Source: Martinezella lusitana (lineage in GTDB: Bacteria; Pseudomonadota; Alphaproteobacteria; Rhizobiales; Rhizobiaceae). Taken from it: a DNA stretch of 45,180 nucleotides. The notes below the pieces were generated by a model that made no database searches, was not told the origin of the DNA, and saw only the letters and a program-made list of their open reading frames with translations. The DNA lies in the NCBI RefSeq assembly GCF_010668395.1, contig NZ_WUEY01000035.1, forward strand, positions 1 through 45,180, given 5' to 3'. A program made the position numbers and the translations under genes. This document shows positions 1 through 7,835 of the stretch, piece by piece. Every line of letters begins with the position of its first letter. The stretch's first letter is position 1.

Positions 1-226
1 TGACGCCCGGTCCGACATCGACGACGATGCCGGCGCCCTCATGGCCGAGGATGGCGGGGAAGAGACCTTCCGGATCGGCGCCCGACAGCGTGAAATCGTC
101 GGTGTGGCAGATGCCCGTCGCCTTCACCTCGATCAGCACTTCGCCGGCCTTCGGCCCCTCAAGCTGAACCGTCATCACCTCAAGCGGCTTGCCGGCAGCG
201 ACCGCAACGGCTGCTCTTACGTCCAT
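1..226 (-). CDS. adhC: S-(hydroxymethyl)glutathione dehydrogenase / class III alcohol dehydrogenase, N-terminal part
   Basis: Only the first 75 codons lie in the window; the gene runs off the left edge. The visible part contains the zinc-dependent medium-chain dehydrogenase signature GICHTDDFTLSG followed by FPAILGHEGAGIV, which in class III enzymes supplies the catalytic-zinc Cys and His. The family oxidises S-hydroxymethylglutathione in formaldehyde detoxification, in the cytosol, with NAD. The start ATG (226-224) is preceded by a purine-rich AGGAAGGG. It lies downstream of the carboxylase gene on the same strand, with about 200 bp between them, so separate transcription is plausible. The class III assignment rests on the HTDDFTLSG variant and is fairly secure; the gene symbol differs among genomes (adhC, frmA, flhA). 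Confidence 0.9.
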   Translation of the reverse strand, partial: MDVRAAVAVAAGKPLEVMTVQLEGPKAGEVLIEVKATGICHTDDFTLSGADPEGLFPAILGHEGAGIVVDVGPGV

Positions 227-425
227 GGTTTCATCCCTTCCTGCTATGATTTGGTTCGCGCGACATTGGCATGGGCGCGCATCGCGGCTCAAGCCAAAAT
301 CAGACACTTAAAGCGGCAATTATCCAGTTTAAACCGGACAGTCGTTCTGCGCCATCGTTTCAAGAAACTCCGAAGGGAAAACCGCCGTGCGCCTTTCCCG
401 AAATTGCACCGATGCCGTATTTCGA

Positions 426-2435
426 TCAGGCAAACTCCATGATCACCGCATCGACGGCTAGGCTCTCGCCGGGTTTGGCGTTGATCTTGCCGACGACGAG
501 GTCGCGTTCGGCGCGCAGGACATTTTCCATCTTCATCGCCTCGACGATGGCCAGCGTCTCGCCCGCCTTGACCTCCTGGCCCTCGGCGACGGCGATCGAC
601 ACGACGAGGCCCGGCATGGGGCAAAGCAGCAGCTTCGACGTATCCGGCGGCAATTTGACCGGCATGAGCTTGTCGAGCTCCGCCTGGCGCGGCGTAAATA
701 CCCGGGCCCTGACCGAGATGCCCTGCCAATCAATGCGCAGGCCGTTCAACACGGTGCGGATCTGGACGGTCAACTTGCGATCGCCCACGGTGCCGACCCA
801 GACGGCATCGCCGGGGCGCCAGTCGGTCGCAACCGTTGCGGTCTTGCCGCCCACCTGCATATCCATCTCGAAAGGAATGGTCACCACGCCCTCGAGCAGC
901 GTAACGGGCAAATAATCAGCGCCGAGCTTGACGATCCAGCTTTCCCGCAACGGTCCAGCCGCGGGACGCAACCGATCGGCATAACGCTCCCGGCGGTTGG
1001 ATTCGATGAGGCTGCAGGACAGGGCGACTGCGGCAAGCAGGGCGGTCTGGGCCTCATCCGGCGCTGCGGGCGCGAAACCTTCCGGATACTCCTCGGCAAT
1101 GAAGCCGGTGGAGAGCCGGCCTTCGCGCCAGCGCGGATGTTTCATCAGCGCGGAGAGGAACGGCATATTGTGCTCGATGCCATCGACGACGAAGCCATCC
1201 AAAGCTTCGCCCATCGCCTCGATCGCCTCCAGCCTGGAGGGAGCCCAGGTGCAGAGCTTGGCGATCATCGGATCGTAATACATGGAGATCTCGGCACCTT
1301 CGAAGACGCCGGTATCGTTGCGGACGACCGACTTTTCCGTCTTGCCCTCGCGCGGCGGGCGATAGCGCGTCAGACGGCCGATCGAAGGCAGGAAATTGCG
1401 ATACGGATCTTCCGCATAGAGCCGGCTTTCAACCGCCCAGCCGTTGAGCGTGATATCGGCCTGCTTGAAGGGTAGCTTTTCGCCGGCGGCGACGCGGATC
1501 ATCTGTTCGACGAGATCGATGCCGGTCACGAGTTCCGTTACGGGATGCTCGACCTGCAGGCGGGTGTTCATTTCGAGGAAGTAGAAGTTCCGGTCGCGAT
1601 CGACGATGAATTCGACCGTACCGGCGCTTTGGTAGTCCACGGCCTTGGCAAGCGCCACGGACTGCTCGCCCATGGCCTTGCGCGTCGCTTCGTCGAGGAA
1701 CGGCGAGGGCGCTTCTTCCACCACCTTCTGGTTACGGCGCTGAATGGAGCATTCGCGCTCGCCGAGATAGACGACATTGCCATGACCGTCTGCCAGCACC
1801 TGGATCTCGATGTGTCTGGGGTCGACGACGAATTTCTCGATGAAGACCCGATCGTCGCCGAAGGAGCTTTTCGCTTCCGAACGGGCGCGCTCGAAACCGT
1901 CACGCACCTCGTCCTTGCTCCAGGCGATGCGCATACCCTTGCCGCCACCGCCGGCGGACGCCTTGATCATGACGGGATAGCCGATCTCGGCGGCGATCCT
2001 CTCGGCGTGATCGGCATTGTCGATGATGCCGAGATGGCCCGGAACGGTCGATACCTTGGCGGCGTTGGCGAATTTCTTCGATTCGATCTTGTCGCCCATG
2101 GCTTCGATCGCCTTCGGCTTGGGGCCGATGAAGACGATGCCTTCCTTCTCCAGCGCCGCGCAGAATGCGGCGCGCTCGGACAGGAAACCGTAACCCGGAT
2201 GAACCGCCTCGGCGCCGGTCTCTTTGCAGGCGGCGATGATCTTGTCGGCGACGAGATAGCTTTCGGCCGCGGGAGCCGCGCCGATATGGACGGATTCATC
2301 GGCCATTTCGACATGCAGAGCATCCCGGTCGGCATCCGAATAGACGGCAACCGTCAGGATGCCCATCCGGCGCGCGGTCTTGATCACGCGGCAAGCGATC
2401 TCGCCGCGATTGGCGATCAGGATTTTCTTGAACAT
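426..2435 (-). CDS. pccA: Acetyl/propionyl-CoA carboxylase, biotin carboxylase plus biotin carrier (alpha) subunit
   Basis: A 669-residue protein with the layout of propionyl-CoA carboxylase alpha subunits: biotin carboxylase N-domain starting FKKILIANRGEIACRV, ATP-grasp core with the glycine-rich loop KASAGGGGKGMRI, the FLEMNTRLQVEHPVTE active-site segment, and a C-terminal biotinyl domain with EAMKM (biotin lysine about residue 635). It carboxylates biotin with ATP and bicarbonate for transfer by a beta subunit to propionyl-CoA. The start at 2435 is preferred over an in-frame ATG at 2450 because GGCGGAG sits just upstream and homologues begin MFKK. No beta subunit or methylmalonyl-CoA mutase gene is in the window. 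A methylcrotonyl-CoA carboxylase alpha subunit is the alternative, less likely from the overall sequence. Confidence 0.9.
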   Translation of the reverse strand: MFKKILIANRGEIACRVIKTARRMGILTVAVYSDADRDALHVEMADESVHIGAAPAAESYLVADKIIAACKETGAEAVHPGYGFLSERAAFCAALEKEGIVFIGPKPKAIEAMGDKIESKKFANAAKVSTVPGHLGIIDNADHAERIAAEIGYPVMIKASAGGGGKGMRIAWSKDEVRDGFERARSEAKSSFGDDRVFIEKFVVDPRHIEIQVLADGHGNVVYLGERECSIQRRNQKVVEEAPSPFLDEATRKAMGEQSVALAKAVDYQSAGTVEFIVDRDRNFYFLEMNTRLQVEHPVTELVTGIDLVEQMIRVAAGEKLPFKQADITLNGWAVESRLYAEDPYRNFLPSIGRLTRYRPPREGKTEKSVVRNDTGVFEGAEISMYYDPMIAKLCTWAPSRLEAIEAMGEALDGFVVDGIEHNMPFLSALMKHPRWREGRLSTGFIAEEYPEGFAPAAPDEAQTALLAAVALSCSLIESNRRERYADRLRPAAGPLRESWIVKLGADYLPVTLLEGVVTIPFEMDMQVGGKTATVATDWRPGDAVWVGTVGDRKLTVQIRTVLNGLRIDWQGISVRARVFTPRQAELDKLMPVKLPPDTSKLLLCPMPGLVVSIAVAEGQEVKAGETLAIVEAMKMENVLRAERDLVVGKINAKPGESLAVDAVIMEFA

Positions 2436-2516
2436 GCAATCTCCGCCCAAATACTCTATTCAGTCAGTGTTTTAGCCACAAATCGCGCTGTCGGTCCATG
2501 CGCAAGATGCCTGCGC

Positions 2517-3452
2517 TCATGCCGTTTTTTCCAATCTCGACTGTATGCGCTCCCGCCAGATGATGAAGAGACCCGAGCCGACGATGATGGCGATGCCGAT
2601 CCATTTGGAAAGATTGGGAAAATCTCCAAAGATCGCATAGCCGAGAACGGTGGCGGAAATGATCTCGAAATATTGGAACGGGGCGAGCAGCGAAAGGGGC
2701 GCCAGCCGGAAGGCCCGGACCACGAGCATGTGGGCATAGCCTGAAATCGAGCCCAGAATCAGCAAAAGCACGAGACCGAGCGCGGAGACGGGCAGGGACG
2801 GCTGGAAATCGGCGATGCCGGCCGAATTGCCGGCGAACAGCGCAAACGCCATGAACAGAGTGCCGCCGGCACCCGCCATGATCTGCATGGTCAGCGGCGA
2901 ATCCGCTTCTCCGACAGCGCGATTCATGAAGAGATAGAGCGCATAGAGAAAGGCGCAGGCAACCGGCAGCAATGCCTTGAGGCCGAAGATTGCGAAACTG
3001 GGCTGAATGACGATCATCGCCCCGCCGAATCCGATGACGATCGCCAGCCAGCGCCTCCAGCCGACCTTATCTCCGAGAAACAGGGCGGACAGGGCCGTCA
3101 GCATGAACGGCTCCACGAAATAGATCGCGAAGACGTCGGCGAGCGGCATATATTTCAAGGCCGCGAAGAACAGAAGACTGGCGGCGCCATGCAGGGCTCC
3201 GCGCAGCAGGTTCATCCAGGGACGCTTTGCCGAGAAGGCGGACCTCCCGGTCGCGGTCACTAGCAGCGGCAGCATGCATACAAGCTGAAAGAAGAAGCGG
3301 TAGAACGTCACCTGGCCGGGCGACATGCCCTCGAAACTCGCCATGTATTTGGCGATCGCATCCATCGTCGGGAGCAGGATCATGGCGCTGGCCATGATCG
3401 TCATGCCTCTGAGCGGATTCTGCTGCGTGGAGACGGTGGAAGAGACGGACAT
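2517..3452 (-). CDS. DMT-superfamily (EamA) transporter
   Basis: A 311-residue integral membrane protein with about ten hydrophobic segments arranged as two similar five-helix halves, as expected of EamA exporters. The first half starts near MTIMASAMILLPTMDAIAKYM and the second near LPVACAFLYALYLFMNR. Such proteins export or take up small metabolites in the inner membrane; the substrate cannot be read from the sequence. It lies just upstream of the carboxylase gene on the same strand with an 81-bp gap. No strong ribosome binding site precedes the first ATG, and an internal ATG at codon 17 is a possible alternative start. Confidence 0.85.
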   Translation of the reverse strand: MSVSSTVSTQQNPLRGMTIMASAMILLPTMDAIAKYMASFEGMSPGQVTFYRFFFQLVCMLPLLVTATGRSAFSAKRPWMNLLRGALHGAASLLFFAALKYMPLADVFAIYFVEPFMLTALSALFLGDKVGWRRWLAIVIGFGGAMIVIQPSFAIFGLKALLPVACAFLYALYLFMNRAVGEADSPLTMQIMAGAGGTLFMAFALFAGNSAGIADFQPSLPVSALGLVLLLILGSISGYAHMLVVRAFRLAPLSLLAPFQYFEIISATVLGYAIFGDFPNLSKWIGIAIIVGSGLFIIWRERIQSRLEKTA

Positions 3453-3670
3453 GGGCAGACATCAAACACAGGAAAGGCATGCAATCAAGGCGCGATCGGG
3501 GATGGGTCGCGAGACGCGGAGACTGTCATCGGAAAATGTCACACTTTTCCAATTGGGACACATCACGGTGGCGGGATGACGCCCTTAGACCTATCTGAAG
3601 CTTTGGAAACGGCTAAAACATAGATGCGCCGCACAAGATCGCCGGCGCAGCCAGGAAAAGGATCGCACCG

Positions 3671-4093
3671 ATGTTCAAGCCAGAACAAGAGACGACCGTT
3701 TTTTCGGACGAGGGCGACGACACCCTGGGCGGACGCTTATCCATGGCCCGCGACGCGGCCGGCATCAGCCTCGAGACATTGGCAAGCCAGCTCGGCGTCA
3801 GCGAAGAGACCATGCTCGCCTGGGAATCCGATCGCGCCGAACCCAACCCGTCCGCCTTGGTCAAGATGTCGGCTCTCTTCGACGTTTCTCCGGTATGGCT
3901 GATGACCGGGGCAGGCGATGGGCCTGGGGAGGACAGCGACGAGCGCGCATTGGACGCCGTTCGAAACGAGCTTTCGCGACTGAGGACAGCCTATCAGGAG
4001 ATCGGCCGGCTGATAGAGACCACGACCCGTCAGCTCGAGCGACTCGACCATCAGATACGGCTGCGCAATCTCAGCAAGGATGTCGCGCACTGA
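3671..4093 (+). CDS. XRE/Cro-C1-type helix-turn-helix regulator
   Basis: A 140-residue protein with an HTH_3 domain at about residues 24-80: RLSMARDAAGISLETLA, the turn ASQLGVSEETMLAWE, and the closing segment ALFDVSPVWLMTG typical of this family. The remaining C-terminal part (about 95-135) is charged and likely a coiled coil, SRLRTAYQEIGRLIETTTRQ, suggesting dimerisation. It probably binds DNA as a repressor; the targets are unknown. AGGAAAAGG stands 7 bases before the ATG. It is a single gene, divergent from the DMT transporter, and ends at a hairpin terminator shared with the convergent exported-protein gene. Confidence 0.85.
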   Translation: MFKPEQETTVFSDEGDDTLGGRLSMARDAAGISLETLASQLGVSEETMLAWESDRAEPNPSALVKMSALFDVSPVWLMTGAGDGPGEDSDERALDAVRNELSRLRTAYQEIGRLIETTTRQLERLDHQIRLRNLSKDVAH

Positions 4094-4133
4094 TGACCGC
4101 ACCGGATTTGCAAGCGGTCGAGATCGGAAGGAG

Positions 4134-4155
4134 AAAGCCCGCATGAGCGGGCTTT
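4134..4155. terminator. Bidirectional hairpin terminator
   Basis: Stem AAAGCCCGC/GCGGGCTTT with loop ATGA, flanked by A and T runs on both sides. It sits between the convergent XRE gene and the exported-protein gene, so it can stop transcription from either direction. Confidence 0.8.
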
Positions 4156-4185
4156 TCTGGTTCCTTGCGATCCTGATACGAAGAC

Positions 4186-4773
4186 TTATTGATAGCTTTC
4201 CGTCGTGCCGTCGGAAAATACGGCTTTCTTCACATCAAGAGATGCTTTCGCCACACCGGTAGAAACCGGCCCGACAAGCTTGTCGTAGATTTCGCCTGAA
4301 ATAAACGGGTTGTCTTCCCAGTAGAATATCGAATCGCTTTCCACGGTCTTGCCCGGCGCTATCTTGATGTCCAAACGGGCGAGCTGGTCGACCACCTTGT
4401 CTCCAAAAGCGTCGCTGATCGCTATGTTGAATTCTATTGCCACCACGGTCTTCTTGGAGCCGTTCTTGAGCGTGGGAACCAGAATGACCTGATCATTGAG
4501 TATCTCCCGACGGAAGTCGCGCCGTCGAACTTCAAGCTTCAATTTTGCCGGCGTGATTGAAGAGCCGGACCTCACGTCAGCGGGTTTCGGTACTCCCGCG
4601 GATATCGTGTTGTCCGCCGGCGCGTTCTCACCATCGATTTTTATGGCGTCGTAGCAGGTCAAGCGCTTCAATGAATCGGTTTCATCCCGGCAGCTTTTCA
4701 TGTCGGCGCCGGCATCCGCCATGGCCGATGTCGCAAGAAGCATCAGAATTCCCAAAAGGTAAAATTGTTTCAC
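4186..4773 (-). CDS. Exported protein of unknown function
   Basis: A 195-residue protein beginning with a GTG at 4773 (GGGGA 6 bases upstream) and a clear signal peptide, QFYLLGILMLLATSAMADA. The segment after it, CRDETDSLKRLTCYDAI, has the C-x(n)-RL-x-CYD pattern common at the mature N-terminus of many proteobacterial periplasmic proteins, including the VasI/TagO type. The body is beta-rich and ends KKAVFSDGTTESYQ. No enzyme motif is recognised. An upstream in-frame ATG at 4818 would place 15 residues before the signal peptide and is less likely. Base composition looks somewhat less GC-biased than its neighbours, possibly a sign of later acquisition. Confidence 0.75.
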   Translation of the reverse strand: MKQFYLLGILMLLATSAMADAGADMKSCRDETDSLKRLTCYDAIKIDGENAPADNTISAGVPKPADVRSGSSITPAKLKLEVRRRDFRREILNDQVILVPTLKNGSKKTVVAIEFNIAISDAFGDKVVDQLARLDIKIAPGKTVESDSIFYWEDNPFISGEIYDKLVGPVSTGVAKASLDVKKAVFSDGTTESYQ

Positions 4774-5032
4774 GGTCGTCCCCACTCGCGCATTTGGCGC
4801 AAACTGACATGACGCCAAGCTGTGTCAAGCCGCCCATCGGATGTCCGTTGGCCCGGCTGAACCGGCGTCGCTTGCTTTTGCTGCTGTGGTGATTTTTGCG
4901 GAGGCCATACCCGCAGGCACTGATTTCAATGGATGGAACGATCATCAGCGTGCGGAATGTTTACAGTGGCCTCCGGCATGCTTCACGGGGAAGAACATGC
5001 TGCTGGAGTAAAGTATTGACCTGAAAACAAAA

Positions 5033-5052
5033 AACCCGGCCTAAGCCGGGTT
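5033..5052 (-). terminator. Terminator of the tRNA-Leu transcript
   Basis: On the minus strand the stem AACCCGGC/GCCGGGTT with a short loop is followed by a T-rich run (TTTTTTGTTTT). It lies just downstream of the tRNA 3' end. Confidence 0.85.
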
Positions 5053-5054
5053 CT

Positions 5055-5139
5055 TGGTGCGGTCGAGAAGACTCGAACTTCCACGGGTTGCCCCACAGCG
5101 ACCTCAACGCTGCGCGTCTACCAATTCCGCCACGACCGC
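5055..5139 (-). tRNA. tRNA-Leu (anticodon GAG)
   Basis: The minus strand folds as a class II tRNA: acceptor stem GCGGTCG (5139-5133) pairs with CGACCGC (5065-5059), followed by an A discriminator base and an encoded CCA (5057-5055). The D-arm contains GGTAGACGC, the anticodon arm is CAGCG-TTGAGGT-CGCTG with GAG at 5105-5103, a long variable arm follows, and the T-arm is GTTCGAGTC. The encoded CCA and the following terminator support a functional gene. GAG reads CUC/CUU leucine codons. Confidence 0.97.
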
Positions 5140-5377
5140 ATCGTGGTAGGCCGAATTGCTCCGGCGCGGCTGCATGTAGCAAAAGCATTCGGGGGGCACA
5201 AGAGCGATGTGTCAGTTTTTTTAAATTCCTTCACAGCTCCTCCGATCGCATCGGTCCGAATGCGGTGGAAATGCCGTAGATGTTTGAATTTCCGCCCGAA
5301 TAGCGCCATATGTGGACAACCCGTCGGCACGCAGGATTTCCACAAGTGCGGGCTGCGGCGCGCAAAGGACTGCCAAT

Positions 5378-6094
5378 ATGCTTCGCACCGAACTTTCTCA
5401 CCAGATGTTTCCCGTTGACGGTACGCCGCCCGTTCGCTGGCGGATCAGCGATACGCTGGTGCCTTATGATGAAGCCGTCGCCACGATGGAGGCGGAAGTC
5501 GCCGCGATCGCCGAAGGCCGGGCATCGGAACTCGTCTGGCTGGTCGAGCATCCGCCGCTTTATACGGCAGGCACGAGCGCCAATGCCGCCGATCTCATCG
5601 AGCCGGATCGTTTCCCCGTATTCGCGACCGGACGGGGCGGCGAATATACCTATCACGGGCCGGGCCAGCGCGTGGCCTATGTCATGCTGGACCTCAAGTG
5701 TCGGCGGCAGGATATCCGCGCCTTCGTGGGCGCCCTCGAAGAGGTCATCATTCGCACGCTCGAATCGATGAACGTACGCGGCGAACGGCGCGAGGATAGG
5801 GTCGGCGTCTGGGTCAGACGTCCGGAAAGGCCGGCGTTGCCGGATGGCGCGGTCGCCGAAGACAAGATCGCGGCCCTCGGCATCCGTGTTCGCAAGTGGG
5901 TGACGTTTCATGGCCTGTCGCTGAACGTCGATCCCGATCTTGGCCATTTCACCGGCATCGTTCCGTGCGGAATCTCCGCCTATGGCGTCACCAGCCTTGT
6001 CGATCTCGGCTTGCCGGTGATGATGGCGGATGTCGACATCCGCCTGCGGGATGCTTTCGAGCAGGTATTCGGGCTGACCGTCAACGACGGCTAA
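5378..6094 (+). CDS. lipB: Lipoyl(octanoyl) transferase LipB
   Basis: A 238-residue protein with the LipB signature GRGGEYTYHGPGQRVAYVML (residues 85-104) and the catalytic pair: Cys197 in IVPCGISAYGVTSL and Lys163 in DKIAALGIRVRKWVTFHG. LipB moves octanoyl groups from acyl carrier protein to lipoyl domains of 2-oxoacid dehydrogenases and GcvH, the first step of lipoate synthesis. The ATG at 5378 is preceded by AAAGGA; an upstream in-frame ATG at 5312 would add 22 non-conserved residues. The gene stands alone, without lipA nearby in this window. Confidence 0.97.
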   Translation: MLRTELSHQMFPVDGTPPVRWRISDTLVPYDEAVATMEAEVAAIAEGRASELVWLVEHPPLYTAGTSANAADLIEPDRFPVFATGRGGEYTYHGPGQRVAYVMLDLKCRRQDIRAFVGALEEVIIRTLESMNVRGERREDRVGVWVRRPERPALPDGAVAEDKIAALGIRVRKWVTFHGLSLNVDPDLGHFTGIVPCGISAYGVTSLVDLGLPVMMADVDIRLRDAFEQVFGLTVNDG

Positions 6095-6145
6095 GCATGT
6101 TTCCCTGATTGGAAGCCAAACATTAGAAACCGATCAAAGACATTT

Positions 6146-6168
6146 GCTCCGCCATATACCGGCGGAGC
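6146..6168. terminator. Hairpin between convergent lipB and small acidic gene
   Basis: A perfect 8-bp stem GCTCCGCC/GGCGGAGC with a 7-base loop lies between two convergent genes. There is no clear T-run on either side, so intrinsic termination is only inferred from position. Confidence 0.45.
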
Positions 6169-6218
6169 TCAGATCGTATTTCTTCGATGAAAAACGGCTG
6201 TCACGATATGAAGTGTTT

Positions 6219-6380
6219 TCACAGGAGCGATTCTTCTGCGTCTTCATCGGCAGGAGGTTCGATCTCCGCCGGAATACCGGGCTTCGATTCCACCAGACGT
6301 TCCATCTCGTCTTCGGCCTTGAGAAGATCGTGCAGTTTCTGATCGCTGAGAATATTGTCATGACTATCATGCGAGGTCAT
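6219..6380 (-). CDS. Small acidic protein of unknown function (53 aa)
   Basis: An open frame of 53 codons starts at ATG 6380 behind a strong AGGAG, 7 bases upstream (TAGGAGTTACCCGC), and ends at TGA 6219. The product begins MTSHDSHDNILSDQKLHDLL, continues KAEDEMERLVESKPGIPAEI and ends PPADEDAEESLL. It is highly acidic, with no membrane segment and no cysteine; the first half is predicted helical and the tail proline- and acid-rich. No family is recognised. Support for coding is the ribosome binding site and its isolation between two other genes. It could also be a regulator-binding or adaptor peptide, but that is not evident from the sequence. Confidence 0.65.
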   Translation of the reverse strand: MTSHDSHDNILSDQKLHDLLKAEDEMERLVESKPGIPAEIEPPADEDAEESLL

Positions 6381-6936
6381 GCGGGTAACTCCTAGACCTC
6401 TGCAGGCGAGAGTGCGTTGTCTCTCTCAGCCGCTGGCGCCTACGGATTCGATCAGCCAACGGTGGATGGAGCCTACGCCCATCGAGGCGCTATGGCGACT
6501 CATTTCGCGTAGCCGGCAATCAACCTCTAAGAGTATCACGCTGCAAATGCCGGGTGTCGGGTCTGTCACCCGCCAAAGAAAATGCCCTGGACGGGAGAGC
6601 ATCCAGGGCACAGAGAGGGGAACTGCCCTAAAGAGATTAGGGCGGCGCCTTCATACTTCAAGGCTTGGGAACGATGCGGAAACGCCGCCTGTCTGCGCCA
6701 TCCGCCTGATCGCGAAACAGTGATTGCCGGTTGCCCGCCATCTGGCTTTTGGGGCCGACGCGGTGGTGATATCGTTTTGCGTGCAGGATCCGTGAGGGTT
6801 CTCACCGCAATGTCTCCGCCGGCCGGACAACCGCAAGCCACCGGGCGGAAACGTTTCGAAACGGACGGAGACACGGACGAAACACCGCGAATGTAGCGGT
6901 TGTTTCGATGCAAGTTCTGTTGAAGGGAATTGGAAG
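6381..6936. other. Long intergenic region with two strong hairpins
   Basis: No convincing protein gene is seen in these 556 bases. It holds two perfect hairpins (6584-6609 and 6625-6643), described separately, and a small GTGAG/CTCAC inverted repeat near 6790-6803. It must also contain the promoter for the six-cysteine gene pair that starts at 6937 and that of the small acidic gene starting at 6380. Confidence 0.5.
6576..6643 (-). ncRNA. Candidate small RNA, two hairpins with anti-Shine-Dalgarno loops
   Basis: Read on the minus strand: hairpin one is GCCCTAA-TCTCT-TTAGGGC (6643-6625), then a pyrimidine-rich linker AGTTCCCCTCTCTGT, then hairpin two GCCCTGGA-loop-TCCAGGGC (6609-6584) followed by ATTTTCTTT. 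The last part has the form of an intrinsic terminator. The linker (CCCCTCTC) and the second loop (CTCTCCC) are complementary to purine-rich ribosome binding sites, a feature of several known alphaproteobacterial trans-acting sRNAs. No promoter has been pinned down and the 5' end is unknown. It could instead be a 3' structure of an unseen transcript. Confidence 0.4.
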
Positions 6937-7254
6937 ATGAAGATTGCTATGAACGCGTCCCGATATCGAAGGATGGGTGGGAAGGCGTTGTTGATTGTTG
7001 CGTTGGCCGGGCTGCCGATCGCGAGCCACGCCGCGGACCCCAAGCCGGATACTAAAAACTCGGCTTCCAGCTTCAGCTATCGGCGGGCTGATCTTGGCAG
7101 CGGCTATTCCACCTCGAGCATCCTGAAGATGCCGAACAATTCATCCTATTTCGTGACGTGCAATTGCGACGACCGCACATTGCAGGACATGACATGCCCG
7201 ACTCAGGCCTATGCCTGCACTTGCGTTCCGCATGCCTATCTGATGTGTCAGTAA
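6937..7254 (+). CDS. Small secreted six-cysteine protein, copy 1
   Basis: A 105-residue protein with a signal peptide (GGKALLIVALAGLPIASHAA) after a basic N-terminus. The mature part has six cysteines at 75, 77, 87, 94, 96 and 104 in the order CxC-x9-C-x6-CxC-x7-C, ending one residue after the last Cys. Before them is ADLGSGYS. The next gene has the same pattern with identical spacing, so the two are tandem paralogues. Even cysteine number and export suggest three disulfides or a metal site; function is unknown. GGAAG precedes the ATG. It is the first gene of a likely two-gene unit, 15 bp from the next. Confidence 0.8.
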   Translation: MKIAMNASRYRRMGGKALLIVALAGLPIASHAADPKPDTKNSASSFSYRRADLGSGYSTSSILKMPNNSSYFVTCNCDDRTLQDMTCPTQAYACTCVPHAYLMCQ

Positions 7255-7269
7255 AAGGCGCGAGATCAC

Positions 7270-7575
7270 ATGAGCAAATCAACGATAAAGCGGCTGTTCG
7301 TCATTTGCGCCGTCGCGTCCATGCCGTTTGCTGCCCTGGCGCAGCAGAGCGATCCCCCGACACAGACCACCGGCCCGAACTATTCTTTCAGCGTGGGGTC
7401 TCGTCCAGCCGACATCGGTACCGGCTTCTCCATCTATAGCGCGACCTCGGCCACGGCCGATCAGCAGTTTCACGTCCAATGCAATTGCAACGATTTCAGC
7501 CTGGCTGTCGCGACTTGTCCGGCTCCGCGTTATGAGTGCTATTGCAGCCCGAGTGCGTCGCTCGTCTGCGAGTAG
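7270..7575 (+). CDS. Small secreted six-cysteine protein, copy 2
   Basis: A 101-residue paralogue of the preceding gene: signal peptide (LFVICAVASMPFAALA), a short Q/P/T-rich stretch, ADIGTGFS matching ADLGSGYS of copy 1, and cysteines at 71, 73, 83, 90, 92 and 100 with spacing CxC-x9-C-x6-CxC-x7-C. Shared anchor residues around them include CNC-[DN]-D, TCP, Y-x-CxC and a final L-x-C. Outside these the two copies differ strongly, pointing to an old duplication kept by selection on the cysteine framework. The ATG follows AAAGGCGCGAG. No known domain is recognised. Confidence 0.8.
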   Translation: MSKSTIKRLFVICAVASMPFAALAQQSDPPTQTTGPNYSFSVGSRPADIGTGFSIYSATSATADQQFHVQCNCNDFSLAVATCPAPRYECYCSPSASLVCE

Positions 7576-7769
7576 AATGGCTTCAATACCTGCTGTGCCA
7601 TATCGGCACCCGGGCTGATTGGACCAATGGCGAATCACGTAGCGCCGCGAACTGCCATCGCAGATTGTCCTTCAGGCCAAGTCACTCTTTTTGATGGCTA
7701 TTTTCGTACAGTCTCCGTTCATGTTCGTCCGCATATGGTGTCTTCCGTCGCCCCCGGATCGCGCGTCGA

Positions 7770-7798
7770 TTGACAATCGACAGGGACGATACGATTAA
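7770..7798 (+). promoter_or_regulatory. Possible promoter of the duplicated-motif secreted protein
   Basis: TTGACA at 7770-7775 is followed, after 17 to 19 bases, by an AT-rich stretch (GATTAATA) that could act as a -10 region. It lies about 40 bases before the start codon at 7836. The -10 match is poor, so this is a guess. Confidence 0.3.
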
Positions 7799-7835
7799 TA
7801 GTTTCGACATTCGTCATAGAGCGGAGGAAATGCCA

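Noticed and set aside
5143..5418. Plus-strand frame between the tRNA and lipB
   Set aside because: It overlaps the start of lipB in another frame, has no ribosome binding site and no family similarity.
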